Of a stretch of DNA of 17,236 bases, positions 6,825-13,405 are shown one piece after another. Location of the stretch: the NCBI GenBank assembly GCA_046154695.1, contig JBJXFI010000183.1, positions 1 to 17,236 on the forward strand. Direction: 5' to 3'. The translations under genes were made by a program, and so were the position numbers. The DNA comes from DALYLB01 sp046154695 (GTDB taxonomy: Bacteria; Acidobacteriota; Blastocatellia; RBC074). Position 1 is the first letter of the stretch. The number at the start of each line of letters is the position of its first letter. The notes beneath the pieces were generated by a model that saw only the letters and a list, made by a program, of their open reading frames with translations, was not told where the DNA came from and made no database searches.

Positions 6825-6846
6825 GCGCCAGCTCGGCCCCCTGCTT
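6781..6846 (+). terminator. Possible terminator at the end of the nuclease gene
   Basis: CCGAGCTG (6781-6788) can pair with CAGCTCGG at 6801-6808, or with an identical copy at 6830-6837. The second lies within a 14-bp direct repeat (GCGCCAGCTCGGCC at 6797-6810 and 6825-6838) that spans the stop codon. It is soon followed by TTTTTT. The duplicated arm next to the T-run suggests a terminator, though the arms are far apart. Confidence 0.35.
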
Positions 6847-7008
6847 TTTTCCCAAAATCAAGTCTGGAAATTCCCCGCGAATTCGCGCACAATGCCCGCG
6901 TCCCGCAGTCGACGCCGCTCCCGCCGATCAACCGCACGCAGCGTCATTGGAGACTTGAAATCTGAGAACCCCGGGATCAGGGATCGATCCACGCCGACGG
7001 TCGTGTTT

Positions 7009-8298
7009 ATGAGCACTTTTTTCGTCATTTTGGGCCTTTTCCTCCTGCTGCAGAGCGTTCTGTCTCTCGCGGCGGCGGCGCGGCTCGCGCGATATTGCCT
7101 GCGCCCGCGGTTTCCGCGGCAGAACCGGTATCAGCCGAAGGCGGTGGTGATCGTTCCCTGCAAGGGGATCGACGAGGAGATGGAGGAGAACCTGCGCGCG
7201 CTGCTGGTGCAGGAGTATCGCGAATATGAGGTGATCTTCGTCACCGAGAGCGCGGCCGATCCCGCCTATGAAATGATCTCGCGGATGCTGAAGCAGACCC
7301 GTCGTTCCGCCTGGCTGGTGGCGGCGGGAGACGCGAGCAATCGCGGCCAGAAGGTGCACAATCTGTGCGCGGGGATCGATGCGATCGACTCGATCGACCG
7401 GAGAGCCGAGATTCTGGTCTTCGCCGATTCCGACGCCCGCCCGACGCGGCAATGGCTGGCCGAACTGGTCGCGCCGCTCGGAGACAAGCGAATCGGGGCG
7501 ACGACCGGATTTCGGTGGCATCTTCCGATCAAGGGGGGATTTCTTTCCCACCTCCTCTCGGTATGGAATGCGAGCGCGCTGGGGCTGCTCGGCGAGCGAT
7601 CGGGCTTTGCCTGGGGCGGATCGACGGCCATTCGCCGCGAGACGTTCGAGAAACTCGACATCCGCAAGCGATGGGAAGGCGCCGTGAGCGACGATTACGC
7701 CCTGACGGCGGCCCTCAGGGAGGCCGGCCAGCGGATCAAGTTCATCCCGCAGTGCCTGGTCGCCTCGCACACGGACGCCGGCCTGAAGGACCTGCTCGAA
7801 TTCACGACGCGCCAGATGCGAATCACCCGCGTCTATTCCCCGAAGGTCTGGAGACTCGCGGCGCTCTCTCACACACTCTACAACCTGACGTTCTGGGGCG
7901 GCCTGCTCTGGCTGGCCGGCTCGTGGAGCGGCCTCTACGCGGACCACGCCAGCCCGTTCCCCTGGATGCTCGCCGTAATCTATCTGCTCGGTGCCTCCAC
8001 GGGGCTCTCGCGGGCCATGGTGGCCTCGCGATTGATCGAATCCCAACAGGCCGCAATTCGCCGGCAGTGGTGGGCGCACGCCCTGCTCGGGCCGATCAGT
8101 TCCCTCTTCTATCTGTATAACATCCTCGCCTCGGCGCGAAGCCGCCGAATCGTCTGGCGCGGCATCGATTATGATCTGATCTCGCCCACCGAGACCGTCA
8201 TCCGCCATCGCCCCGAGCCGCGCAACCCGCGCGAAAACACGCCGCGCTCGCCGAAAAAGCGCGAGGCCTCCGTCCGATCCTCTTCGCCGAAACGATAA
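7009..8298 (+). CDS. Family 2 glycosyltransferase, membrane-anchored (ceramide glucosyltransferase/HpnI-like)
   Basis: A 429-residue inner-membrane enzyme from the ATG at 7009 (MSTFFVILGLFLLL). The open frame extends upstream to 6892, but that part is Arg/Ser-rich and precedes the first membrane segment, so it is left out. TM1 is at about 4-24. The GT2 core follows with VIVPCKGIDEE (47-57), the metal-binding D140-S-D142 in FADSDAR, the catalytic acidic pair in VSDDYAL (D228/D229), and RQMRITR (268-274) in place of the QxxRW box. Three hydrophobic segments near the C terminus anchor it again. A basic tail ends the protein. Known relatives transfer sugars to ceramide, diacylglycerol or hopanoids on the cytosolic face. 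The acceptor here is unknown, and no hopanoid genes are nearby. Confidence 0.85.
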   Translation: MSTFFVILGLFLLLQSVLSLAAAARLARYCLRPRFPRQNRYQPKAVVIVPCKGIDEEMEENLRALLVQEYREYEVIFVTESAADPAYEMISRMLKQTRRSAWLVAAGDASNRGQKVHNLCAGIDAIDSIDRRAEILVFADSDARPTRQWLAELVAPLGDKRIGATTGFRWHLPIKGGFLSHLLSVWNASALGLLGERSGFAWGGSTAIRRETFEKLDIRKRWEGAVSDDYALTAALREAGQRIKFIPQCLVASHTDAGLKDLLEFTTRQMRITRVYSPKVWRLAALSHTLYNLTFWGGLLWLAGSWSGLYADHASPFPWMLAVIYLLGASTGLSRAMVASRLIESQQAAIRRQWWAHALLGPISSLFYLYNILASARSRRIVWRGIDYDLISPTETVIRHRPEPRNPRENTPRSPKKREASVRSSSPKR

Positions 8299-8360
8299 TC
8301 GTTCGGAGTTCCGCCTTCAGGCAAATGGCGTTAAGTTAGAGCGTGTCGCATAATTCGTTT

Positions 8361-8384
8361 GGCCATACCTCTCTGGTATGGGCC
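8361..8384 (-). other. Subterminal hairpin at the transposase 3' end
   Basis: GGCCATACC and GGTATGGGCC pair around TCTCT just past the transposase stop. It may end transcription or mark a transposase-binding site. Part of it is the subterminal inverted repeat shared with the other IS end. Confidence 0.4.
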
Positions 8385-8424
8385 TTTATTATCGCTTTTA
8401 TCATTTCATCGTGTCCTTCATCAT

Positions 8425-9825
8425 TCAGCCCCGCGCCGAGCTTGCGATTTTGGCTTGGTTGACTAAATCCCTCATCAGCGTGTTCAAATTTACCGACACG
8501 AATGCCCTCTGCCCAGCTGCGGTCTGCGTTTCCAGGGTCCGCTCCTGGCGATGGGAGAAGCCATATTTTCCGCTCTTGAGCCTGCCGATGCTGCCTTCGG
8601 TTTTTCCGCGCTCGCTCTTGACCACTTTCTGATCCTTCTTCCCAACCATCCATTCGTCCTGCCCACGTGGGGGGATCCCGACCTTCTTGACCCCCTCGGC
8701 TTGCAACTTCGCGGCAGCGGCAGGCAGACTCGCTCCTCGATCGTAGACCAACATCTTTGGCGTGGCCTTCTCGCCGAAGACCTCCCGATAGTTTTTCAAC
8801 CCTTCTTCCGGCATCTTGTTTTCGTCGGCTCGCGGCTCGACTCGCTTGCCAAAAACGTAGCCTCCCTTGACCCGATTGATCAACCACTTCATCCCGAATT
8901 TCACTCGCCACTTGCTTTTGACGATCGCACGCGCCTGATCGATTCCAGCGTGAAGGATCTTCTCGGTCGCAACTTTGCCGGTCTTGAGCCACTGCTTGAT
9001 TTGCGGCAACAACCGACGAGCGACCTCCGCCATCTTTTTCAATTTGTTCCGGGCACTTTGTTTGATCCCTTTGCAGCGATCCCCGATTTGCTTGGCCATT
9101 TCCTCGGTCTTCTCGGTCAGTTCTTCGCTCAGCTTGACCATCTCCTCGATCAGCTCTTTTCGCTCCTCTTTCGTTTTGGCAAAGAGTTGATGCTCCTTGA
9201 CCTTCTTGTAGATCTCCTTGGTTTTCTCGATCCCAGCCCGAGCGCCTTTCACTCCCTTCACTTTGAGCCTTCTCAACACTCGTTCGATCCGCTCGGCCCA
9301 GCCCTTCAAGATCCCCGGCTCGGTCGGGTAGCCGATCAGCGGCTCCTGTACCGTCGTGTCCGAGGAAAGAATCTCGCCGTCCGTAAATCCCAACTCCTTG
9401 GCCGTCTTGATCACCAACGCATTGACCTCGGCTTTGCCCTCCGCGCCCAGTGCCGCCTCGGCTCGCGCGATCGATGCGTGATCGCGAATATGCATCAGCT
9501 GTTGACCGGTCAAGTCCAGAAAACGCCGCGCCACCACGCTCTCGCTCAGAGACTTCTCCATTTGTCGTGAGTGCAAGGTTTCGAGCCACATCAACACCAA
9601 TAAGGGCACATATAAGTCCACTGGCCAGGGCAACCCCCGACCTCCATCGACGTTCTTGCCGGCCGCACGCCAATGCTTGATCATCACGGCCTTGAGCGCT
9701 TCCCAATCCAGCGCCATCTTCAGACGCAGCAAAGGATGATTGTCCGGCACAAAGATCGAGACCAATACACCTTTGCCCATTGGCGTGGAGCCCACTCCCG
9801 CCGTAAAATCCTTCCGCTCTCCCAT
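8425..9825 (-). CDS. DDE transposase
   Basis: A 466-residue transposase, intact. The catalytic triad is D156 in LSSDTTVQEP, D362 in LVYDRG and E410 in KTEGSIGRLKSGKYGF, in the order and spacing of DDE enzymes with a long insertion. Between D156 and D362 lies a strongly charged Lys/Glu helical region (about 175-305) likely to form a coiled coil. The start at 9825 is fixed by a strong Shine-Dalgarno AGGAGG (9831-9836) five bases upstream. An opposite-frame reading of the same region is also open and is an artefact. It is probably active or recently active, since ends, target duplication and coding frame are all intact. Confidence 0.93.
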   Translation of the reverse strand: MGERKDFTAGVGSTPMGKGVLVSIFVPDNHPLLRLKMALDWEALKAVMIKHWRAAGKNVDGGRGLPWPVDLYVPLLVLMWLETLHSRQMEKSLSESVVARRFLDLTGQQLMHIRDHASIARAEAALGAEGKAEVNALVIKTAKELGFTDGEILSSDTTVQEPLIGYPTEPGILKGWAERIERVLRRLKVKGVKGARAGIEKTKEIYKKVKEHQLFAKTKEERKELIEEMVKLSEELTEKTEEMAKQIGDRCKGIKQSARNKLKKMAEVARRLLPQIKQWLKTGKVATEKILHAGIDQARAIVKSKWRVKFGMKWLINRVKGGYVFGKRVEPRADENKMPEEGLKNYREVFGEKATPKMLVYDRGASLPAAAAKLQAEGVKKVGIPPRGQDEWMVGKKDQKVVKSERGKTEGSIGRLKSGKYGFSHRQERTLETQTAAGQRAFVSVNLNTLMRDLVNQAKIASSARG

Positions 9826-9869
9826 GATTTCCTCCTTTGCTTTTCACATCGGAAGAAATACCAGAGAGT

Positions 9870-9897
9870 CGGGAGCTTTTCGAGCGAAAAGCTCCCG
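9870..9897. other. 13-bp perfect hairpin upstream of the transposase gene
   Basis: CGGGAGCTTTTCG (9870-9882) and CGAAAAGCTCCCG (9885-9897) are perfect complements with a two-base centre. It lies between the IS right end and the transposase start. In other ISs such structures block read-through transcription or translation from outside promoters. That role is inferred here. Confidence 0.5.
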
Positions 9898-10110
9898 GAA
9901 TTGATCATCATTTATGCGACATGCTCTAAGTTAACGAAAGAAGAGAGCACGGAACAGACGGAAATAACGGAACAAACGGAGTCTTCCTGGTTTTGTTTCG
10001 TTTGTTCCGTTATTTTCGTCTGTTCCGTTATCCTGCATTTTTTCTTAACTTAATGCCATTGGCCTTCAGGCGGTTGGAAAGGTCGGCCGCCTGAAGGCGG
10101 AACTCCGAAC

Positions 10111-10255
10111 GGTTTCCGTGGAGCGAACTCTTAACCCCAATTTAACAGGCGAAAGGAACCGTTGCGTCGTAAGACGGGATCAGCGGAGAGGTTCACATTA
10201 ATCCGCTGGCGGCGGGGCGAAGTTGACAATACTATTGTTGAAGGAGGAAGAAAGG
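10111..10255 (+). promoter_or_regulatory. Leader region of the TIGR04222/DUF692 operon
   Basis: AAGGAGG (10241-10247) is 8 nt before the ATG at 10256 and sets that start. A TTGACA at 10223-10228 looks like a -35 box but is too close to the start codon to have a normal -10 behind it. No other convincing promoter pair is visible in these 145 bases. Confidence 0.5.
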
Positions 10256-11125
10256 ATGAATCCTTTTAATCTGGTGGGCCCCGATTTCCTTGCCTTTTAT
10301 TTTGGTCTCAGCCTGGTGGTGATTCTCACGGCCTGGATGGTTCGGCGGGGCGCCGAATCGGGGCCGGCGCCGAGAATCGACCTCTCGAATCCCTATTTAA
10401 TCGCCTGCCTGCGCGGCGGAGAGAACGAGACGCTCCGGTTGGGGGTGGTGTCGCTGGTGGATCGCGGCCTGTTGGCGGCGGGGGGAACGACGCTTTCGCG
10501 GACCGAGCGGGCGACGGCGGATTCCGCGAGAAACCGGGTCGAGTATGAATTGCTGAAGAAATTCGGGACGCGGTCCGAGGCCGCCTCGATCTTCAAGGAT
10601 GCGGGCTTGAAGGCGGCGTGCGCCGAGTATCGCCAACAGCTCGAACAGGCCGGCCTGCTGCCGGACGACCGGGCCAGAGCGAGCCGGTGGCTGCTCTTCG
10701 GGCTCGGCGCGCTGCTGCTCGGCGGGATCGCGGGGCTGAAGATCTCGATCGGAATTTCGCGCGAGCGCCCGGTCGCATTCCTGATGATACTGGGCGCGGT
10801 GGCGCTGATCGTGCTGGCGGTGGCCTCCTTTCCGAGGCTGACCCCGCGGGGACGCGCGATGCTCTCGGATGTGCGGACGATGTATTCAGGGCTGCGCGAT
10901 CAACTGAGCCTGCACCGGACGAACCGGGGTTCGTCGGAGGTGATGATGCTGGCGGCGGCCTTTGGCGTCGCGGCGCTGGCGCCGGCGGAATACGCCTTCG
11001 CGCGAACGCTCTTTCCGCAGGCTTCGAGTTCGGGATGCAGCGCTTCCTGCGGATCGTCGTCGAGTGACGGCGGCGGAGGCGGCGGTTGCGGCGGAGGCGG
11101 CGGTTGCGGAGGATGCGGATCGTGA
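10256..11125 (+). CDS. TIGR04222-like membrane protein with Gly/Cys-rich C-terminal tail
   Basis: A 289-residue membrane protein from the ATG at 10256, chosen for its strong Shine-Dalgarno. A TTG upstream at 10223 is in frame but unsupported. TM1 is at about 11-29. The motif NPYLIACLRGGENETLRLG (45-63) and SLVDRGLL follow, typical of TIGR04222 proteins. Two more TMs lie at about 145-165 and 173-191. The last 30 residues are Ser/Gly with five cysteines (C261, C265, C278, C284, C287). The final part is encoded by two exact 18-bp tandem repeats (11072-11107). The next gene is a DUF692/MNIO enzyme. Such enzymes oxidatively modify cysteines of peptide precursors, so this tail is the likely substrate. 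Modification and function are inference. Confidence 0.85.
   Translation: MNPFNLVGPDFLAFYFGLSLVVILTAWMVRRGAESGPAPRIDLSNPYLIACLRGGENETLRLGVVSLVDRGLLAAGGTTLSRTERATADSARNRVEYELLKKFGTRSEAASIFKDAGLKAACAEYRQQLEQAGLLPDDRARASRWLLFGLGALLLGGIAGLKISIGISRERPVAFLMILGAVALIVLAVASFPRLTPRGRAMLSDVRTMYSGLRDQLSLHRTNRGSSEVMMLAAAFGVAALAPAEYAFARTLFPQASSSGCSASCGSSSSDGGGGGGCGGGGGCGGCGS
11072..11107 (+). repeat. Two exact 18-bp tandem repeats encoding the Cys tail
   Basis: GGCGGAGGCGGCGGTTGC at 11072-11089 is repeated exactly at 11090-11107, each adding GGGGGC in frame. Expansion or contraction would change the number of cysteines offered to the neighbouring enzyme. The repeat also carries the GGAGG used to start the next gene. 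Confidence 0.85.
11108..11124 (+). promoter_or_regulatory. Shine-Dalgarno fixing the GTG start of the DUF692 gene
   Basis: GGAGG at 11108-11112 lies 9 nt before GTG 11122-11124. That GTG overlaps the upstream stop as GTGA. The in-frame ATG at 11113 touches GGAGG directly and would have no usable spacing. The ATG at 11086 would begin with a run of arginines read from the Gly/Cys repeat. Confidence 0.65.
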
Positions 11126-12003
11126 TCGAGAAGGCAAGAGAACCGGCCCGCGATCAATTCGGCCTCGGCTGGCGGCGCGAGCTGGCCGTGGGCATTCTCG
11201 CCCATCTGGACCGGATCGATCTGGTGGAGGTGATCGCGGACGATTTCTTCGACGCGCCGCGATCGGAGCGGCGCGCGCTCGGCACGCTGGCGGCGCAAAC
11301 GGACGTCGCGCTGCACGGCCTCTCGCTGGGGATGGCCTCGTCCGCGCCGGTCGAGACGAGGCGCCTGGAGCGAATGGCCCGGCTCTGCGACGAGATCCGG
11401 CCGCGGTTCTGGTCGGAGCATCTGGCCTTCGTCCGCGGCGGCGGGATCGAGATCGGCCATCTGACGGCGCCTCCGCGAACGGCGGCGACCATCGCGGGCG
11501 CGGCGGCCAATCTGGCCCGGGCCCGCGCGATCACGGGCAGCGCGCCGCTCGTCGAGAACATCGCCACCCTGATCGATCCGCCCGGCGGCGATCGCGACGA
11601 GGCGGCATGGATCTCCGGAATCCTCGCGGCATCCGAATGCCCGATGCTGCTCGACCTGCATAATCTTTACGCCAACGGACTGAACTTCGGCTTCGATCCG
11701 ATCGAGGCTCTCTCGCGCCTGCCGATGGACCGCGTCACCGGCATCCACCTCGCCGGCGGACGCTGGATCGGACCGGCCGGCGGGCGCCGCATGCTGGATG
11801 ACCACCTGCACGAGGTCCCGGACCCGGTCTACAGCCTGCTCGCGGAGGTCGGCGCCCGCGCGATCCGGCCGTTGACGGTGATCCTGGAGCGCGACGGCCG
11901 CTACCCGCCGATCGAGACGCTGCTCGCCGAACTCGACCGCGCACGCACCGCCCTCTCCGCCGGACGCGCCCGCCGCGCGGCCGCCCATCCGGAGGCCGCA
12001 TGA
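11122..12003 (+). CDS. DUF692 / MNIO-family multinuclear iron oxidase
   Basis: A 293-residue TIM-barrel enzyme of the family containing MbnB, TglH and the bufferin enzyme BufB. These use two or three irons to rewrite cysteine residues in ribosomally made peptides. Family landmarks are FGLGWRRELA (13-22), VEVIADDF (35-42), H65, WSEHLAF (97-103), LVENIATL (143-150), LLDLHNLYANGLNFGFD (176-192), GIHLAGG (207-213), DDHLHEVPDPVYSLL (226-240) and LERDGRYPP (255-263). All expected His, Asp and Glu positions are kept, so it should be active. The GTG start overlaps the upstream stop by 4 nt and the stop overlaps the next ATG as ATGA, giving full translational coupling. Members beside TIGR04222 proteins are a recognised but poorly characterised branch. 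Confidence 0.9.
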   Translation: MIEKAREPARDQFGLGWRRELAVGILAHLDRIDLVEVIADDFFDAPRSERRALGTLAAQTDVALHGLSLGMASSAPVETRRLERMARLCDEIRPRFWSEHLAFVRGGGIEIGHLTAPPRTAATIAGAAANLARARAITGSAPLVENIATLIDPPGGDRDEAAWISGILAASECPMLLDLHNLYANGLNFGFDPIEALSRLPMDRVTGIHLAGGRWIGPAGGRRMLDDHLHEVPDPVYSLLAEVGARAIRPLTVILERDGRYPPIETLLAELDRARTALSAGRARRAAAHPEAA

Positions 12004-12224
12004 GCGCCCCGCGATTCGAGGCCTTCCTCGCGAAAATCTACACCGACGAAAAGGCCCGCGCCCGCTTCCTCGCCGACCCGCGCGGCGAAGCCGTCCGCGC
12101 CGGCCTGACCGAAGACGAAACCCGCGCCCTCGAACAGATCGACCGCGCCGGCCTCGAACTCGCCGCCGACAGCCTCTCCCGCAAACGCGGCAAACGGTTC
12201 CGAAGGATCTTTCAATCGCGGTGA
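12000..12224 (+). CDS. Small helical partner protein of the MNIO operon
   Basis: A 74-residue soluble protein. The first half FEAFLAKIYTDEKARARFLADPRGEAVRAGL has the FLxxLYTDxxxRxxFLxDP pattern seen in LigA-like and Nif11-like helical domains. The C terminus is very basic (RKRGKRFRRIFQSR) and there are no cysteines. MNIO enzymes generally need a partner protein that delivers the precursor, and coupling by ATGA to the enzyme gene makes this the candidate. It could instead be a leader-like RiPP recognition domain. I infer the role from context only. No further gene follows on this strand. Confidence 0.75.
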   Translation: MSAPRFEAFLAKIYTDEKARARFLADPRGEAVRAGLTEDETRALEQIDRAGLELAADSLSRKRGKRFRRIFQSR

Positions 12225-12279
12225 AGGGCAAAAGCAATTTTGAGCGCGCAACGCCGAAATTCGAACGCTACCGCAACTC

Positions 12280-12306
12280 GAAAGGCGATGGTAATATCGC
12301 CCTTTC
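12280..12306. terminator. Possible bidirectional terminator between convergent genes
   Basis: GAAAGGCGAT (12280-12289) pairs with ATCGCC-C-TTTC (12296-12306) with one bulge. It lies in the 134-bp gap where the MNIO operon and the methylase gene converge. AAA and TTT flanks are short, so strength is uncertain. Nothing else is seen in this gap. Confidence 0.4.
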
Positions 12307-12358
12307 CGCATCGCACACAGACCGTGGAGATGAGAAAGAGCAGCCTTGGCCCAATCAT

Positions 12359-13405
12359 TCACCTCGTCACCCGCACGTAGTGCAGATACTCGACCGTCGC
12401 GCTGCGCTTGTATTCCCGTCCATTGTCGGCCTTGAAGCGGGCATATTTCCGCTGAAACGTCCGGGGCGTTCCGCGAAGGCCGAGGATTCGCGCGACCACC
12501 TTCAGGCTCAGCAGGCCCTCATCGTTATAACTCAGCAGGATGTGTTTGGCGCGCGCCCTGCGGACGAGGTCTTCGAGGGCGTCGGCGGCCTCGCCGGCCC
12601 GGCAATAGCGGCTGCGGGGATAGTCGCGCATGCCGGTGACGCCCTTCAACGCGGGGGCATCATAGGCGGCGATCGTCTCCAGCACATGATAATTGGCCCC
12701 GTACTGGCGGTGGTTGTAAGGGGGATCGAGATAGAGCAGATCGCATTCGATCTCGCCGATCAGTTCGTTTGCGTCGCGCTGATGGATCCGGCATCCGGTG
12801 ACGTGGTTCGTCAGGGCGAGCGGCCGGAGCGTCAGCGGGCGGAGCGCGCTGGCCTTGAACTTTTTGAGGAATGCGCCGTAGACGCTGGCGGTGTTGGCGA
12901 CCTGGTCGATGGCTTCGAGCAGCGAGCAGAGCAGGTAGAAATATTCGTCCTCGGTGAGCAGCTCCCGGCGGCGCCAGCGCTCCAGGGAGCCGCGGATGGC
13001 GTCGGCGCGGCGGGCATTGTCCGCGGTGTAATAGAGGCGGCCTCCGATGGGGCTGTAGTTTTTCGCGATGAAGCCGCGCCGCGGGCGAAGCGCGCCCGTG
13101 AACGCGAGCGTCCGCGGAACCGGCTCCGGCTCGCCGCGGCGGGCGAACTCCCCGGCGAACTCGATCTGCAGCGCCGCGAACGCGGGCGGATGATCGATTC
13201 CCAGATAGGCCTTGTTGAGCACGAAAGCGTAATACTGCAGGTCGTTGGCGATGACGCGATGGCCCAGCCGCTTGAAAAGGCGGCCAACCGCGCCCGTTCC
13301 CGCGAAGAGATCGCAGACGACCCGCTCCCGGCCCGGGCCGACTTCGCGAAGAAAGACCTCTTCAATAAACGGCAGGAGCGAATGTTTCGATCCGATGTAG
13401 TTCAT
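12359..13405 (-). CDS. D12-class DNA adenine-N6 methyltransferase
   Basis: A 348-residue enzyme that should methylate adenine in DNA using S-adenosylmethionine. The N-terminal YIGSKHSLLPFI (3-14) is the Dam-type motif X. DLFAGTG (32-38) is the SAM-binding motif I. LDPPYNHRQYG (226-236) carries the catalytic DPPY motif IV. Order and length fit the Dam/DpnM group, with a target-recognition region at about 60-210. The ATG at 13405 overlaps the phosphofructokinase stop (ATGA), so it is translated from the same mRNA. No restriction nuclease is next to it, so I read it as an orphan methylase. The recognition sequence cannot be told from sequence alone. Confidence 0.9.
   Translation of the reverse strand: MNYIGSKHSLLPFIEEVFLREVGPGRERVVCDLFAGTGAVGRLFKRLGHRVIANDLQYYAFVLNKAYLGIDHPPAFAALQIEFAGEFARRGEPEPVPRTLAFTGALRPRRGFIAKNYSPIGGRLYYTADNARRADAIRGSLERWRRRELLTEDEYFYLLCSLLEAIDQVANTASVYGAFLKKFKASALRPLTLRPLALTNHVTGCRIHQRDANELIGEIECDLLYLDPPYNHRQYGANYHVLETIAAYDAPALKGVTGMRDYPRSRYCRAGEAADALEDLVRRARAKHILLSYNDEGLLSLKVVARILGLRGTPRTFQRKYARFKADNGREYKRSATVEYLHYVRVTR

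Larger units (their letters stand above)
8339..9926 (-). mobile_element. Complete insertion sequence, 1588 bp (ISNCY/ISDol1-like)
   Basis: The terminal inverted repeats are GAGCGTGTCGCATAA (8339-8353) and the complement of TTATGCGACATGCTC (9912-9926), differing at one position in 15. A 7-bp direct repeat TAAGTTA flanks it (8332-8338 and 9927-9933). A second inverted pair lies inside the ends, CTCTCTGGTAT (8369-8379) and ATACCAGAGAG (9858-9868). It contains one intact DDE transposase. The size and 6-7 bp duplication fit the ISDol1 group of ISNCY as I recall it. The family call is tentative, but the boundaries are firm. Confidence 0.9.
8301..10110. repeat. Foldback (MITE-like) element, split by an insertion sequence
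   Basis: Without the IS the element is about 215 bp (8301-8338 plus 9934-10110). Its ends are 22-bp perfect inverted repeats containing GAGTTCCGCCTTCAGGC (8301-8322 against 10089-10110). Inside, AATGGCGTTAAGTTAA mirrors TTAACTTAATGCCATT. The core ACGGAACAGACGGAAATAA mirrors TTATTTTCGTCTGTTCCG (9950-10030). It encodes no protein. Related fragments lie at 17-40 and 3975-4050, so it is a dispersed, non-autonomous repeat. Which enzyme mobilises it is not visible. Confidence 0.75.

Noticed and set aside
10223..10228. TTGACA as a -35 box for the TIGR04222 operon
   Set aside because: It is only 28 nt from the ATG, and a -10 box at normal spacing would fall on the Shine-Dalgarno. No TATAAT-like sequence is there.
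11901..12362. 153-residue minus-strand frame continuing after the methylase stop
   Set aside because: It overlaps the coupled MNIO operon, is Ala/Gly/Arg-rich like a shadow, and has no recognisable domain.
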